Source: Thermoproteota archaeon
Lineage (GTDB): Archaea > Thermoproteota > Thermoprotei > Gearchaeales > Gearchaeaceae
Length of the DNA stretch: 64,000 nucleotides
Reading direction: 5' to 3'
NCBI GenBank assembly: GCA_021324265.1
Contig: JAJPJK010000006.1
Span: 62,001-126,000, forward strand
Under the pieces are notes generated by a model. It saw only the letters and a list, made by a program, of their open reading frames with translations, was not told where the DNA came from and did not search any database. This document shows, in pieces, positions 53,014 to 61,456 of the stretch (its first letter is position 1; the number at the start of each line of letters is the position of its first letter). The position numbers and the translations under genes were made by a program.

Positions 53014-56000
53014 GCGCTTAGCTCTATTGGAAGAGGCTGTTTCAATTCATAAAATCTTACAAAGAATTCGTCTAACTTTTTCATCACATCTGCTTCGGTT
53101 ATCTCTCCTTTCTCTATTTTGTCCATAGTTTCTTCAAATTCCCTTGTCAATGCAGTATCGATTATCCAAGGATGTATCTTTTTAAGTCTCGCAATCAAGT
53201 CTAGACCTGTTCTTGTAGGTATGAACACCTTTTTGTTAGGAGACTTAAAAACGTAACCATGGCTGATTAGCCTGCTAAGGATAATAGCATAGGTGGAAGG
53301 ACGTCCAATTCCTTCTTTTTTCATCATTTGGATAATTTCTTCTTCTGTAAAAAGTCTTCTCCCTTTCTTTAAAATTCTAATATCTTCAATTTCCAAACTC
53401 TGTCCTTGGGCAATATTCTTGAGCGAAGGAAAAACTTGCTTTGGATAAATTTTAACAAAACTATTTTCATCTATGCTCACTAGGAGTTTTATCGGTGATA
53501 GTTTGATCGTTTTTCTCTCATTTTCTGCTAGCTCAAGATCGATAGGTTGAAATTCTAAGATGCATATTTCGGCTCTTGCAGGGGTCATTTGTGAAGCGAC
53601 GAATGATCTGAATATTATGTCATATAGCAGGTAGTGTTGGGGCGTAAGAGTGATCGGTACTCTGACTTGCCCAGTAGAAATTGCACTTTCTAATTCCTGT
53701 CTATCAAGTGGTCTCGTTGGCCTAATGCATTCATGGGTTCCTTCTTTATCATATTGCTTTTTTACGAATAGTGAAGAGAGATTTTTTTCTTGAAGATATT
53801 TTCTTGCTATTTCAAATCCTGCATAACTTATATATCGACTATCAGTTCTGTGGTAAGTTATCAATCCAGCTTCGAAAAGCTCCTGAGCAATTCTCATAAC
53901 AGCATCTGATGAAATCTTCAATTTAGGAATCGCTATTGTTAGCATATCTATTGTAGACAATGGAACTGGAGGTTTGATCACTTTTTTCTTCGTGCTAACT
54001 TTTGATATGACTAGTTTTGAATTTCTGAGTAACTTCTTCAACTTCCTAGTCGTCGATGATTTCCAGCCTTTGATCTTAATGGCCTTAGTACTTATTCTTA
54101 GTCTGATTTCACCAAACTTTGCTTGTAGTATAACTCTTCTGTTTTTGTCTGAACGCAGATAATTCTTTACTATCCAGTTCAGCACTGGTGTTTGTACTCT
54201 TCCTACCCCCATTGATTTTCTTTGGAATTCATGCTGCATAAGTGAACTTAAACTGAAACCTACCCATCTATCTCCAATTCTTCTAACAACTTGAGCTATC
54301 GCTAAGCGATCATTTACTTCTCTTAAATCGGCCATCGCGTTGAGAAATGCTCTAAGTGTAATCTCGTGCATTTCAGCTCTCTTTATTTCTTTGGCGAAAG
54401 GTCTTATTGCAAGGAAAACGTCCTTAGCTATTTTCTCTCCTTCTGAATCAGGATCTGTTGCAATAATTACCAAATCGCATTCCTGTGCGAGTTCTTGTAA
54501 CGCCTCAACAGTTTGTGTTTGGTCATCAACCTTGTTGCTTCCACAGAAATTGCAGATCCCTTTTTGTTTTGTGTATTCGGTGAATTGTTCTTTACAATTC
54601 CTGCATTTCTTAATTGTACTATAGATTGGTACATAAATACCATAATTCTCCTTTGCTATTCCATAAAAATAGCCTTTGTTGGGGTCATGCGTATATGCTA
54701 GATCGAATAAATGTCCTCTTGTCGCAGTTATATAAAGGATATACCTATCTGTAAGGCATTCATAGACTCTCAATCCCTTCACTAGTCTTAAAACTGGCCT
54801 ACCAAAGAAGGAGGATATTGTTTTTGCTTTTGTTGGCGACTCTACAATGAACAATGCGGTCTTTAGTTCGAGCTTCCTAAGCTCTTTTAAAACCTGTTCA
54901 TCTCTCTTTTCAATTGCATTCCTTTCAATATTTATGAGGTTAACGACTTTTTCCTTTTCTTTTCTGAATTCTTCGAAAGTATGAAATTTAAATAGCTCAC
55001 TTCTTAAGCTAAGCTGATATTTTAAACCCTCGAACACCACAGGATCGTCCACAAGAATTATGGACAAACCTGTAGTTATACCACCATAAAAAAGTCTGCT
55101 TGTTCTACCAGATGCTTGGATATATGTCAAGGAGTCTGGTATCAAAAAATATTTTTCCTGTGCTTCGATAAGCATCCTTAATCTCCTCTTTTCTTCTAAC
55201 TTCTTAACCAGATTCTCATTCTTCAACGCATCGGAAAGTTTATCATAAAGTGCCTTGGTTAGATCAAAAAGTCTCAAACCTTTTCGTGATTCGCTAAGAT
55301 GTGATAGTGCCCTTAGCGCTTCAGGTGTATATTTTTGTATCTCGTTTCTTAGTTTGGCTGAAATATCAAGAATACTTCTTCTTAAATTAAATTCCTCTAT
55401 GTAGTCTACTATAAGTCCTGCTAACCATAGTGTTCTTAAAGGATTGTTTTCGAATATTTTGAATGAAAACTTAAATTTAGGTACGCCGAGAAAAATCGCG
55501 TATTTTATCTTGCTAGGCAAGTCTATTCCTCTTACAAGGGGGCCATAGAAGGTTGCATATCCTATTAGAATATCAAGCTCTCCCTTCTCGAACTTTTCAA
55601 GGATCTTTCTGGCATTTGTTTTAGAGCTTACGACTTCTGCATTAATATTGTATTTCTTTAATCTTTTTCTTAATTTCAAGATCAAATCTTGGGGTTTATC
55701 TATAGGCACAAATATTAGACCACCTTTACCTAGTTCTCGTATTAGTTTAATCGCTGTTCTAACGAGTCCTTTTTCACTCGAAAATTTAAATACTTCATAA
55801 ACGTTTCTGAATATTTCCAAAGAAGAACCCGGTTCAAAATTGAGGGTATATCTCAATAATCTTATCCTTGAGCTCGTATATCGTGTAGTTGCACTTGAAA
55901 AAATTAGTTGACCTATCTTCCTTGTGCTTTTGTATAAAGCAATTTCCTCGATAGCCCTTGTCTTCTCATTTTCATCTTCCTTAGAAGTTCTTTTCGTCAA

Positions 56001-56726
56001 CACTCTTAGCCTTGTCTGAATCTCATCATCAAAACCTAGCAAGTTAAGAACAATATCGATCGATTTAGAGCTTTTTATTAATGCATCGACGTCATCTACA
56101 AAGATAAGATCCGCTAATCCGGTGTAGTTTTTTCTCATGAGGATATTCTTGTTGTTGATAAGAAACCTTGGAGTTAATACCGCTATATTGAAATTTTTGT
56201 TGTCAAGAGAATTGATGATGTTATTTTTCTTATCTCCTGATTTGATTATTTTGATTTCAAGTCCGTACTTTTTTGCGTATTCTGCAAGGATTTCACTTAT
56301 CTTTTGAACTAACATTCTTGTTGGCACTATGAAAAAAATCTTTGTTTCCATGTTCTTCGAGAGTTTATACAATGAATAAAGCACTCCAAAAGTCGTTTTG
56401 CCCAATCCTGTGGGGTATGTTATGGCGAAACTTTCATTTCTAGAAGCTTTCATAAACCAACTTCTTTGGGCAGAAGTTAACTCCTTGAAAATTTTTTTTG
56501 AGAAACTTTCGAAATCATCCAACTTCTTTCTAAGATTATAGTATTCTTTTAATTTACCTGATAGTCTTCCTTCCTTTTCCAAATATATTATTTGGTCTTC
56601 ATAAGTTTTGATCGAAAGAACGCGATCTTCAGGTAAACATGATTCACAAACTAGCCCCTTCTCAAGTCTAGTTGAGCTTATATCGTTTAGATCATTGGGG
56701 CATGTCTCTTTGTAAATAAATTTCAC
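53010..56726 (-). CDS. rgy: Reverse gyrase
   Basis: 1238 residues, complete. It introduces positive supercoils and is the hallmark of hyperthermophiles. The helicase-like half has Walker A TYPTGLGKT (Lys110) and DDVDAL in place of DEAD. The topoisomerase IA half has Toprim FIVESPTKAKTI and a second zinc finger (CRNCKEQ ... CNFC). Its catalytic Tyr958 is in LITYHRTDSRY. The N-terminal zinc finger keeps only three of four ligands (Cys9, Cys27, Cys30; Asp12 where Cys is usual). No intein. The start is GTG at 56726, with a TATA-like box 28 bp upstream. Confidence 0.97.
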   Translation of the reverse strand: MKFIYKETCPNDLNDISSTRLEKGLVCESCLPEDRVLSIKTYEDQIIYLEKEGRLSGKLKEYYNLRKKLDDFESFSKKIFKELTSAQRSWFMKASRNESFAITYPTGLGKTTFGVLYSLYKLSKNMETKIFFIVPTRMLVQKISEILAEYAKKYGLEIKIIKSGDKKNNIINSLDNKNFNIAVLTPRFLINNKNILMRKNYTGLADLIFVDDVDALIKSSKSIDIVLNLLGFDDEIQTRLRVLTKRTSKEDENEKTRAIEEIALYKSTRKIGQLIFSSATTRYTSSRIRLLRYTLNFEPGSSLEIFRNVYEVFKFSSEKGLVRTAIKLIRELGKGGLIFVPIDKPQDLILKLRKRLKKYNINAEVVSSKTNARKILEKFEKGELDILIGYATFYGPLVRGIDLPSKIKYAIFLGVPKFKFSFKIFENNPLRTLWLAGLIVDYIEEFNLRRSILDISAKLRNEIQKYTPEALRALSHLSESRKGLRLFDLTKALYDKLSDALKNENLVKKLEEKRRLRMLIEAQEKYFLIPDSLTYIQASGRTSRLFYGGITTGLSIILVDDPVVFEGLKYQLSLRSELFKFHTFEEFRKEKEKVVNLINIERNAIEKRDEQVLKELRKLELKTALFIVESPTKAKTISSFFGRPVLRLVKGLRVYECLTDRYILYITATRGHLFDLAYTHDPNKGYFYGIAKENYGIYVPIYSTIKKCRNCKEQFTEYTKQKGICNFCGSNKVDDQTQTVEALQELAQECDLVIIATDPDSEGEKIAKDVFLAIRPFAKEIKRAEMHEITLRAFLNAMADLREVNDRLAIAQVVRRIGDRWVGFSLSSLMQHEFQRKSMGVGRVQTPVLNWIVKNYLRSDKNRRVILQAKFGEIRLRISTKAIKIKGWKSSTTRKLKKLLRNSKLVISKVSTKKKVIKPPVPLSTIDMLTIAIPKLKISSDAVMRIAQELFEAGLITYHRTDSRYISYAGFEIARKYLQEKNLSSLFVKKQYDKEGTHECIRPTRPLDRQELESAISTGQVRVPITLTPQHYLLYDIIFRSFVASQMTPARAEICILEFQPIDLELAENERKTIKLSPIKLLVSIDENSFVKIYPKQVFPSLKNIAQGQSLEIEDIRILKKGRRLFTEEEIIQMMKKEGIGRPSTYAIILSRLISHGYVFKSPNKKVFIPTRTGLDLIARLKKIHPWIIDTALTREFEETMDKIEKGEITEADVMKKLDEFFVRFYELKQPLPIELSA

Positions 56727-56749
56727 TATGAATGTTTACATTACAGTGA

Positions 56750-56757
56750 ATATTTAA
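56750..56757 (-). promoter_or_regulatory. Probable TATA box for the reverse gyrase gene
   Basis: TTTAAATA on the minus strand, centred about 28 bases upstream of the GTG at 56726. In-frame codons before that GTG reach a stop (TAA) within a few codons, so the GTG is the likely start and the transcript is likely leaderless. Confidence 0.5.
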
Positions 56758-56764
56758 AACTTGG

Positions 56765-57007
56765 TCATTCGGTTACTTTTCTGATTTCCGTTACTCTGAT
56801 TCTATTTGAAAAAACAATATTTCTTCTGGGAATAGCTGTGTTGCTTGCTGCATTTATGGATATTTTTCTGTAATCGAAGGACAATCTCTTAAGACAACTA
56901 GGACATTTAAAGGAATATCTTCTCAGTATATCTGCAGGAGATGTGACATCTTCTCGATCACTGAAGAATTTGAAGTTGCATACGCTACATTTTATCGTGC
57001 AAGGCAT
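56765..57007 (-). CDS. Small zinc-finger protein of unknown function
   Basis: 80 residues. Cys3 is followed by CSVC (Cys7, Cys10) and CPSC (near 35 and 38), forming a zinc ribbon. A basic C-terminal half (NAASNTAIPRRNIVF) follows. It lies 38 bp upstream of the reverse gyrase start, on the same strand, and ends before its promoter, so it may be a separate unit. A nucleic-acid-binding role is a guess based on size and charge. Confidence 0.65.
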   Translation of the reverse strand: MPCTIKCSVCNFKFFSDREDVTSPADILRRYSFKCPSCLKRLSFDYRKISINAASNTAIPRRNIVFSNRIRVTEIRKVTE

Positions 57008-57015
57008 GGTTAGAG

Positions 57016-57153
57016 TTATTTTTTGTTTAAAAGCACTTTTTGATCGAGTTGATCCAATAAAGTCTCATTTTTATTTTTGGAAAAAGCTATAAAGCCTCCC
57101 AGTGCAGCAAATACTGTTTGAGTGAGAAAAAGATAATGGAGGGATATTTGCAT
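57016..57153 (-). CDS. Possible 45-residue membrane protein
   Basis: A short frame from the ATG at 57151-57153 to TAA at 57016-57018. The start has a hydrophobic run (HYLFLTQTVFAALGGFIAF) followed by a charged tail (NKNETLLDQLDQK). It lies just upstream of the zinc-finger gene in the same direction, 8 bp away, which supports it. The start codon sits inside a palindrome. Without conservation data this could be chance. Confidence 0.4.
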   Translation of the reverse strand: MQISLHYLFLTQTVFAALGGFIAFSKNKNETLLDQLDQKVLLNKK

Positions 57154-57165
57154 AGATATGCAAAT
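57146..57165. repeat. Palindrome in a short intergenic region
   Basis: ATTTGCATA and TATGCAAAT are perfect complements separated by two bases. It may be an operator or a small hairpin for the small genes downstream, or a start-region control element for the 45-residue frame. No binding protein is known. Confidence 0.5.
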
Positions 57166-57206
57166 GAATACTTAAAATATTCTTTAACTTAATTAAAAAT
57201 CGTTTA

Positions 57207-57467
57207 TCATTCAATAACAGAGACTTTTCCTTTTTTCATAACACTTATGCTTAGTTGTCCTCTGAATTTATAGGCATATGCTCGTTCTATTTTTAATGTA
57301 GTGCCCACTGTGTATCTTTCTCTAGAGAGCAGCGAAACTTTTCCTGTACCATCTTCCAGCAGGAGTTTGAATTTTCCTTCTTGTAGACTTTCATTCTCAA
57401 GTACCCTTGCAATTAGAGAAACGTTTATCATCCCTTCTTGGATCTGATTTATTTTAAGATATGGCAT
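57207..57467 (-). CDS. Single OB-fold nucleic-acid-binding protein (SSB-like)
   Basis: 86 residues, one OB fold. The leading LKINQIQEGMINVSLIARVLE is like the N-terminal strand region of crenarchaeal single-stranded DNA-binding proteins, and GTGKVSLLSRERY forms the L23 region. No zinc ribbon or acidic tail is present, unlike the full crenarchaeal SSB (about 148 residues). So it may be a truncated or specialised form. It would bind ssDNA or RNA in the cytosol. Its stop is 54 bp upstream of the small frame above, in the same direction. Confidence 0.75.
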   Translation of the reverse strand: MPYLKINQIQEGMINVSLIARVLENESLQEGKFKLLLEDGTGKVSLLSRERYTVGTTLKIERAYAYKFRGQLSISVMKKGKVSVIE

Positions 57468-57515
57468 TGCAAGAGTTGAGTTTTTTATATTAGCTGGTTT
57501 TCTTTTGTGACATAA

Positions 57516-57545
57516 GTAATACCTATCACGAATAGCCGGTATTAC
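57516..57545. promoter_or_regulatory. Inverted repeat upstream of the isochorismatase-like gene
   Basis: GTAATACC (57516-57523) and GGTATTAC (57538-57545) are exact reverse complements with 14 bases between. The repeat ends just before the AT-rich box CTTAAATTTA (57551-57560) that lies about 25 bases before the ATG at 57581. The position suits a repressor or activator site for this operon or the divergent OB-fold gene. Confidence 0.45.
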
Positions 57546-57580
57546 GTAAACTTAAATTTATCTTCGATCAATAGTGAAAC

Positions 57581-58174
57581 ATGTCAGTTGAGGTTCCTGC
57601 TATTAAATTGGCAGACAATGTTGTACTAGAGAGCAAGTCTACTGCTCTTATCATTGTGGATATGCAAAACGATTTCTCACACCCTAAAGGGAAATTGTTC
57701 GTTCCTAAATCTATTGAGACAATCCCGGTAATAAAAACCCTGATAGAAAAAGCGAGGAGAAAAAAGGTACTAGTAATATTCACGCAAGATTGGCATATGA
57801 AGAATGACCCTGAGTTCGCAATATGGGGGGAGCATGCAATCCAAAATACTTGGGGTGCTGAAATCGTCGAAGAGCTTAAACCTTTGGAAAGTGATGTGAT
57901 AATAAGAAAGTTAAGATATGATGCCTTTTATGGTTCCTCTTTGGATCATATTCTCAGATTGAACGCTATAAAGAATTTAGTAATCACAGGAACGGTCGCT
58001 AATATTTGTGTTCTTCATACCGCTGGGAGCGCTGCCTTACGTTGGTATAAAGTCATTGTGCCAGTTGATGCTATTTCTGCACTTACTGATTTCGATTATT
58101 ACTCTGCTTTAAGACAAATAGATTTCCTTTACAAAGGTATATTAACGAAAGCTTCGAATATTGATTTCGTATAA
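57581..58174 (+). CDS. Isochorismatase-fold cysteine hydrolase (nicotinamidase-like)
   Basis: 197 residues. The triad is Asp27 in IIVDMQNDF, Lys110 in IRKLRYDAF and Cys143 in VANICVLHTA, with the cis-peptide loop TGTVANIC. This superfamily includes nicotinamidases, N-carbamoylsarcosine amidases and ureidoacrylate hydrolases. The nicotinamidase metal site is not clearly matched, so the exact substrate is unknown. Its TAA and the ATG of the next gene share one base, suggesting a two-enzyme operon that degrades an amide-containing compound, perhaps a pyrimidine or nicotinate intermediate. Confidence 0.85.
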   Translation: MSVEVPAIKLADNVVLESKSTALIIVDMQNDFSHPKGKLFVPKSIETIPVIKTLIEKARRKKVLVIFTQDWHMKNDPEFAIWGEHAIQNTWGAEIVEELKPLESDVIIRKLRYDAFYGSSLDHILRLNAIKNLVITGTVANICVLHTAGSAALRWYKVIVPVDAISALTDFDYYSALRQIDFLYKGILTKASNIDFV

Positions 58175-59004
58175 TGGAGATAATAGATTTCCACGTTCAT
58201 CCACCCACGAAGGAATTCGTAAATGCACTTGGGCAGTATTATCAAACAACATTGAGGTATTTCAGATCTGATTCTAAACTCCTAAGTACCAAAGAATTCG
58301 CGGAGGATTTAAGAAATCAAGGTGTCAGTAAGGCTGTACTGTTACCACTGACCTCATCATTGCCAGGTTATAGTTCAATCCCAAATGATCATATAAAAAG
58401 TCTTATTGAAGTAGATCCAGACCTATTTATAGGGTTTGCAGCTTTTAATCTGGATAGGCCTCTTGAAGATTTGAAGTATGCGATAGAAGTATTGGGGCTT
58501 AAGGGCATAAAGATACATCCTCAGCTGTTAGGGGTTAAGCCTGATGAAGATTCTTTAAATAAAGTTTATGAATATGCAGGAAAAAAAGAATTGCCCATAG
58601 TTATTCATACAGGAACTACAGGGATCGGCGCAGGTAATAGGGGCGGAGGGAAAATAGTTCTCGACTTAGGAAGGCCAATATATGTGGATAAAATAGCCGC
58701 AAAATTTGATAATGTAGATTTCATCATGGCTCATTTCGGGTGGCCTTGGTATGAGGAAGCACTTGCAATAGCTTATCATAAAGAGAATGTATTTATAGAT
58801 ATTAGCGGGTGGTCACCTCGATACATTCCACAGGTTGTCCTTCGCTATATAGATTCCTTAATACAAAACAAAACACTTTTCGGCAGTGATTACCCAATGC
58901 TTAATCCAAAAAGGATAATTGAAGAGCTAAAACAAATCAAACTCAAAGATGAAACTTTTAAAAAGGTATTTTTTGAAAATGCACGAAGAGTATTGAAGAT
59001 TTAA
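58174..59004 (+). CDS. Amidohydrolase of the ACMSD-like (COG2159) family
   Basis: 276 residues, a TIM-barrel metal hydrolase or decarboxylase. The first metal site is FHVHPP, with GIKIHPQLLGV mid-way, VIHTGTTGIG further on, HFGWPWYEEAL and finally FGSDYPMLNP with the catalytic Asp. Family members act on aromatic or acyl carboxylates and lactones. It starts with a 1-base overlap behind the isochorismatase-like gene. The joint substrate is unknown. Confidence 0.86.
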   Translation: MEIIDFHVHPPTKEFVNALGQYYQTTLRYFRSDSKLLSTKEFAEDLRNQGVSKAVLLPLTSSLPGYSSIPNDHIKSLIEVDPDLFIGFAAFNLDRPLEDLKYAIEVLGLKGIKIHPQLLGVKPDEDSLNKVYEYAGKKELPIVIHTGTTGIGAGNRGGGKIVLDLGRPIYVDKIAAKFDNVDFIMAHFGWPWYEEALAIAYHKENVFIDISGWSPRYIPQVVLRYIDSLIQNKTLFGSDYPMLNPKRIIEELKQIKLKDETFKKVFFENARRVLKI

Positions 59005-59033
59005 CTTTAATACATTAAAATCTTTATAATTTT

Positions 59034-59531
59034 GTGAACGAAGAAAAATTAATTTTTGAATTAAATACTGGTATAATACCTGCTGCAATCTACGCTCTCA
59101 AACTACGAAGATCAGCTCTTGCGATTTTAAAAAAGGAGGTTCCTGTGAAAACTATCATTCGAGATATTGCAGAGCTGAATAAGATATTATATTCTAAAAT
59201 TGTTGAAGAGCTGAAAATAGGCAAATCAGATCCTATAAGAATCACACTGAAGATGGAATACGATAAGAGTAATGACAAGCTGAACTTCTTAGATGTAAAG
59301 GTTCTTCGATATGTTGAGGAGGAGCAATTAAAGAAAAAGTACGAAGAGGAAATCAAAAACCTAAGTGAGCAAGTAGCGAGGCTAGATAAAATGCTAGATG
59401 ATCAAAGGAAAAACTATGAAGCTGAATTAAATGTATTGAATCGCGATCTTGAAACTTTGAGAAAAGAAAATGAGAAGCTCAGAGCTTTATTATCGAAAGT
59501 TTTGGAAGAAATCAGGATTTTGATGAGTTAA
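59034..59531 (+). CDS. DUF2258-like coiled-coil protein
   Basis: 165 residues, start GTG at 59034. The first half (GIIPAAIYALKLRRSALAILKKEV, then RDIAELNKILYSKI) resembles the DUF2258 family of crenarchaea, as I recall it. The second half (about residues 98-160) is a long heptad coiled coil (EEEIKNLSEQVARLDKMLDD), so the protein probably forms a dimer or binds a partner through it. No enzymatic residues are seen. It ends 20 bp inside the convergent small gene. Confidence 0.7.
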   Translation: MNEEKLIFELNTGIIPAAIYALKLRRSALAILKKEVPVKTIIRDIAELNKILYSKIVEELKIGKSDPIRITLKMEYDKSNDKLNFLDVKVLRYVEEEQLKKKYEEEIKNLSEQVARLDKMLDDQRKNYEAELNVLNRDLETLRKENEKLRALLSKVLEEIRILMS

Positions 59532-59790
59532 TTTTCTTTATAGTTATCGCAAACATATTTTCAGCACTATTAACAGGAACGCATTCCAGTTCTACTCCCA
59601 ATTTATCCTTAGCATATTTTTCTAATTCTTCTATGTTGAGCTTTCCCAATGGGACTATCAACTTTTTAAAGCCTCCTCGTTCCTTTGCTAACTCTATCCT
59701 TTTCAGATATTTTTCGAGCAAAGGTTCTAATTCTTGTTCCTCCAATTTCACCTTTCTAGCGCTAATATCTGAGCGTTTTTCTATATGCAT
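59512..59790 (-). CDS. Unrecognised small basic/acidic protein
   Basis: 92 residues, rich in Lys and Glu, with two helices (ELEPLLEKYLKRIELAKERGG and NIEELEKYAKDKLG) followed by the strand LECVPVNSAENMFAITI. It may be a small alpha-beta regulator or RNA-binding protein. It lies 14 bp from the start of the divergent dehydratase gene and overlaps the previous coiled-coil gene by 20 bp. I cannot recognise the family. Confidence 0.6.
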   Translation of the reverse strand: MHIEKRSDISARKVKLEEQELEPLLEKYLKRIELAKERGGFKKLIVPLGKLNIEELEKYAKDKLGVELECVPVNSAENMFAITIKKINSSKS

Positions 59791-59804
59791 ACTTAAATTA
59801 TGTT

Positions 59805-60773
59805 ATGCCTGAATCTATTTTAACTCTATCCGAAATTCAGGAAGCAAGAAAAAGAATTCGAGATATAGCCATCGAAACTCCATTAATAAAAAGCCATGTT
59901 TTATCCCAAGAACTTGGCATTAATCTTTATTTCAAATGCGAATTCATTCAAGAAGTTGGATCTTTTAAAGTGAGAGGTGCCTCGAATAAGGTGTTATCTA
60001 TGTTCGAAAAAGGTTATGAGTATAACACTTTCGTAACAGCTTCTAGCGGCAACCATGGAATTGCCGTATCTTATATAGCTAAAAAGATGGGTAAAAAAGC
60101 ATTTGTTTTTGCACCTAAAGTGGCTACTTCTCATAAACTTGCCCTCATAAAACTATTTGGTGCCGAAGTAATTTTCAAAGGAGATTATTCAGATCAGGCT
60201 GCGCAGTATGCAAAAGAGTATGCTGAAAAAAACAATGCGTTATTTATACATGCTTTCGATGACCGAGATGTAATTGCAGGTCAAGGAACTATAGGCTTAG
60301 AGCTAATCGAGCAGCTGGACGAAATCGATTACTTACTCATACCCGTAGGTGGAGGAGGTTTGATAGCAGGAATATCGTTTGTTATAAAAAGCATGAATAA
60401 GAATGCTAAAATAATAGGAATTCAGCCGGCAGGTAATCCTTCTTTGCATGATGCGCTCAAAATGGGAAAGGTGGTTACAACTCTTGGAACCAATACAATC
60501 GCAGAAGGCCTCGCGGTAAGGAAAGTTGGAGATTTGGTATTCGATATTGTTCGTGATAAGGTGGATTTTGTTGCGTTGGAAAGTGACGAAAATATATTAA
60601 AGGCAACTAGATTGATCTTTGAAAAAGAGCGCATATTACTGGAGCCTAGCGGTGCAGCAGCCTTTTCTTATTTATTAGATCATAAAGTAGAGAAGGGAAG
60701 TAATGTGGTGGTTATCTTAACTGGTAGGAACATATCACAGGACAGATTAGAAAAAATTTTCTACTCCGGCTGA
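59805..60773 (+). CDS. Threonine/serine ammonia-lyase (PLP-dependent)
   Basis: 322 residues, fold type II PLP enzyme. The lysine is in EVGSFKVRGASNK, the phosphate loop is VGGGGLIAG, and the substrate loop is SSGNHGIAVSY. No C-terminal ACT regulatory domain is present, so it is the short, catabolic form (tdcB- or serine racemase-like). It would make 2-oxobutyrate from threonine or pyruvate from serine. A TATA-like stretch near 59775-59780 falls inside the divergent gene. It overlaps the MBL hydrolase gene by 13 bp, end to end. Confidence 0.9.
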   Translation: MPESILTLSEIQEARKRIRDIAIETPLIKSHVLSQELGINLYFKCEFIQEVGSFKVRGASNKVLSMFEKGYEYNTFVTASSGNHGIAVSYIAKKMGKKAFVFAPKVATSHKLALIKLFGAEVIFKGDYSDQAAQYAKEYAEKNNALFIHAFDDRDVIAGQGTIGLELIEQLDEIDYLLIPVGGGGLIAGISFVIKSMNKNAKIIGIQPAGNPSLHDALKMGKVVTTLGTNTIAEGLAVRKVGDLVFDIVRDKVDFVALESDENILKATRLIFEKERILLEPSGAAAFSYLLDHKVEKGSNVVVILTGRNISQDRLEKIFYSG

Positions 60774-61426
60774 AGTATCTTAACTTCTATTTCTTTAGGC
60801 ACGTTATTTTTAAAGAACAAAGCGTCTTGCTCTGAACCCACAATCGCTCCGTAATGCATAGGAATGGCAATTTTAGGCATTATATCTTTAGCTGCTTGGA
60901 CCGCTTCTTCCTTAGTCATCACATATGTTCCGCTTACAGGGAGCAATGCTATATCAGGCCTTAGCCCCTTAACTTCTGGTATATTGTCCGTATCACCAGC
61001 ATGATAAATGGTAACACCGCCTAGATTAAGAACAAAACCAATCTTATTATCCTCTTTAGGATGGAAAACTACGCCTGGACTTCTGAACTTATTTGTATTG
61101 TACGCAGGGACAGCTTTTATTTTGATCCCTTCAACATCAACCTCCTGACCTGGCGTTAAATAAATCTTCTTATTGTTTTTAAATTTCTCGAACTCGTTAT
61201 TGCATTCGTTAGGCCCAATAAGTACAGTTTTGTTTGAAACCAGTTTTTTCAAATCGTTTGGACTTAGATGATCAAAGTGATTATGTGACACACATATTAT
61301 ATCTGCAGGCTCATAATTCTTCTTCAGATTGTATGGGTCTATGTAGATTGTTTTCCCACTATACTTAATTTTGAAAGAATCATGGCCTAGCCAAGATATG
61401 CTAACTCCTTTATATTCAAGTGGCAT
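60761..61426 (-). CDS. Metal-dependent hydrolase, UPF0173/MBL fold
   Basis: 221 residues. The metallo-beta-lactamase HxHxDH motif is SHNHFDHLSPND. ITVYHAGDTDNI and IPMHYGAIVGSE supply the remaining His and Asp ligands. The size and layout match the UPF0173 family, whose substrate is not established. It probably acts on a phosphoester or thioester in the cytosol. It converges on the dehydratase gene with a 13-bp overlap and follows mdh by 30 bp on the same strand. Confidence 0.9.
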   Translation of the reverse strand: MPLEYKGVSISWLGHDSFKIKYSGKTIYIDPYNLKKNYEPADIICVSHNHFDHLSPNDLKKLVSNKTVLIGPNECNNEFEKFKNNKKIYLTPGQEVDVEGIKIKAVPAYNTNKFRSPGVVFHPKEDNKIGFVLNLGGVTIYHAGDTDNIPEVKGLRPDIALLPVSGTYVMTKEEAVQAAKDIMPKIAIPMHYGAIVGSEQDALFFKNNVPKEIEVKILQPE

Positions 61427-61456
61427 ATTATCTCAATATTTTGTCAAAATTTATCT

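Noticed and set aside
53010-56726. Intein in reverse gyrase
   Set aside because: The frame is continuous at family length (1238 residues) with no Hint or LAGLIDADG blocks.
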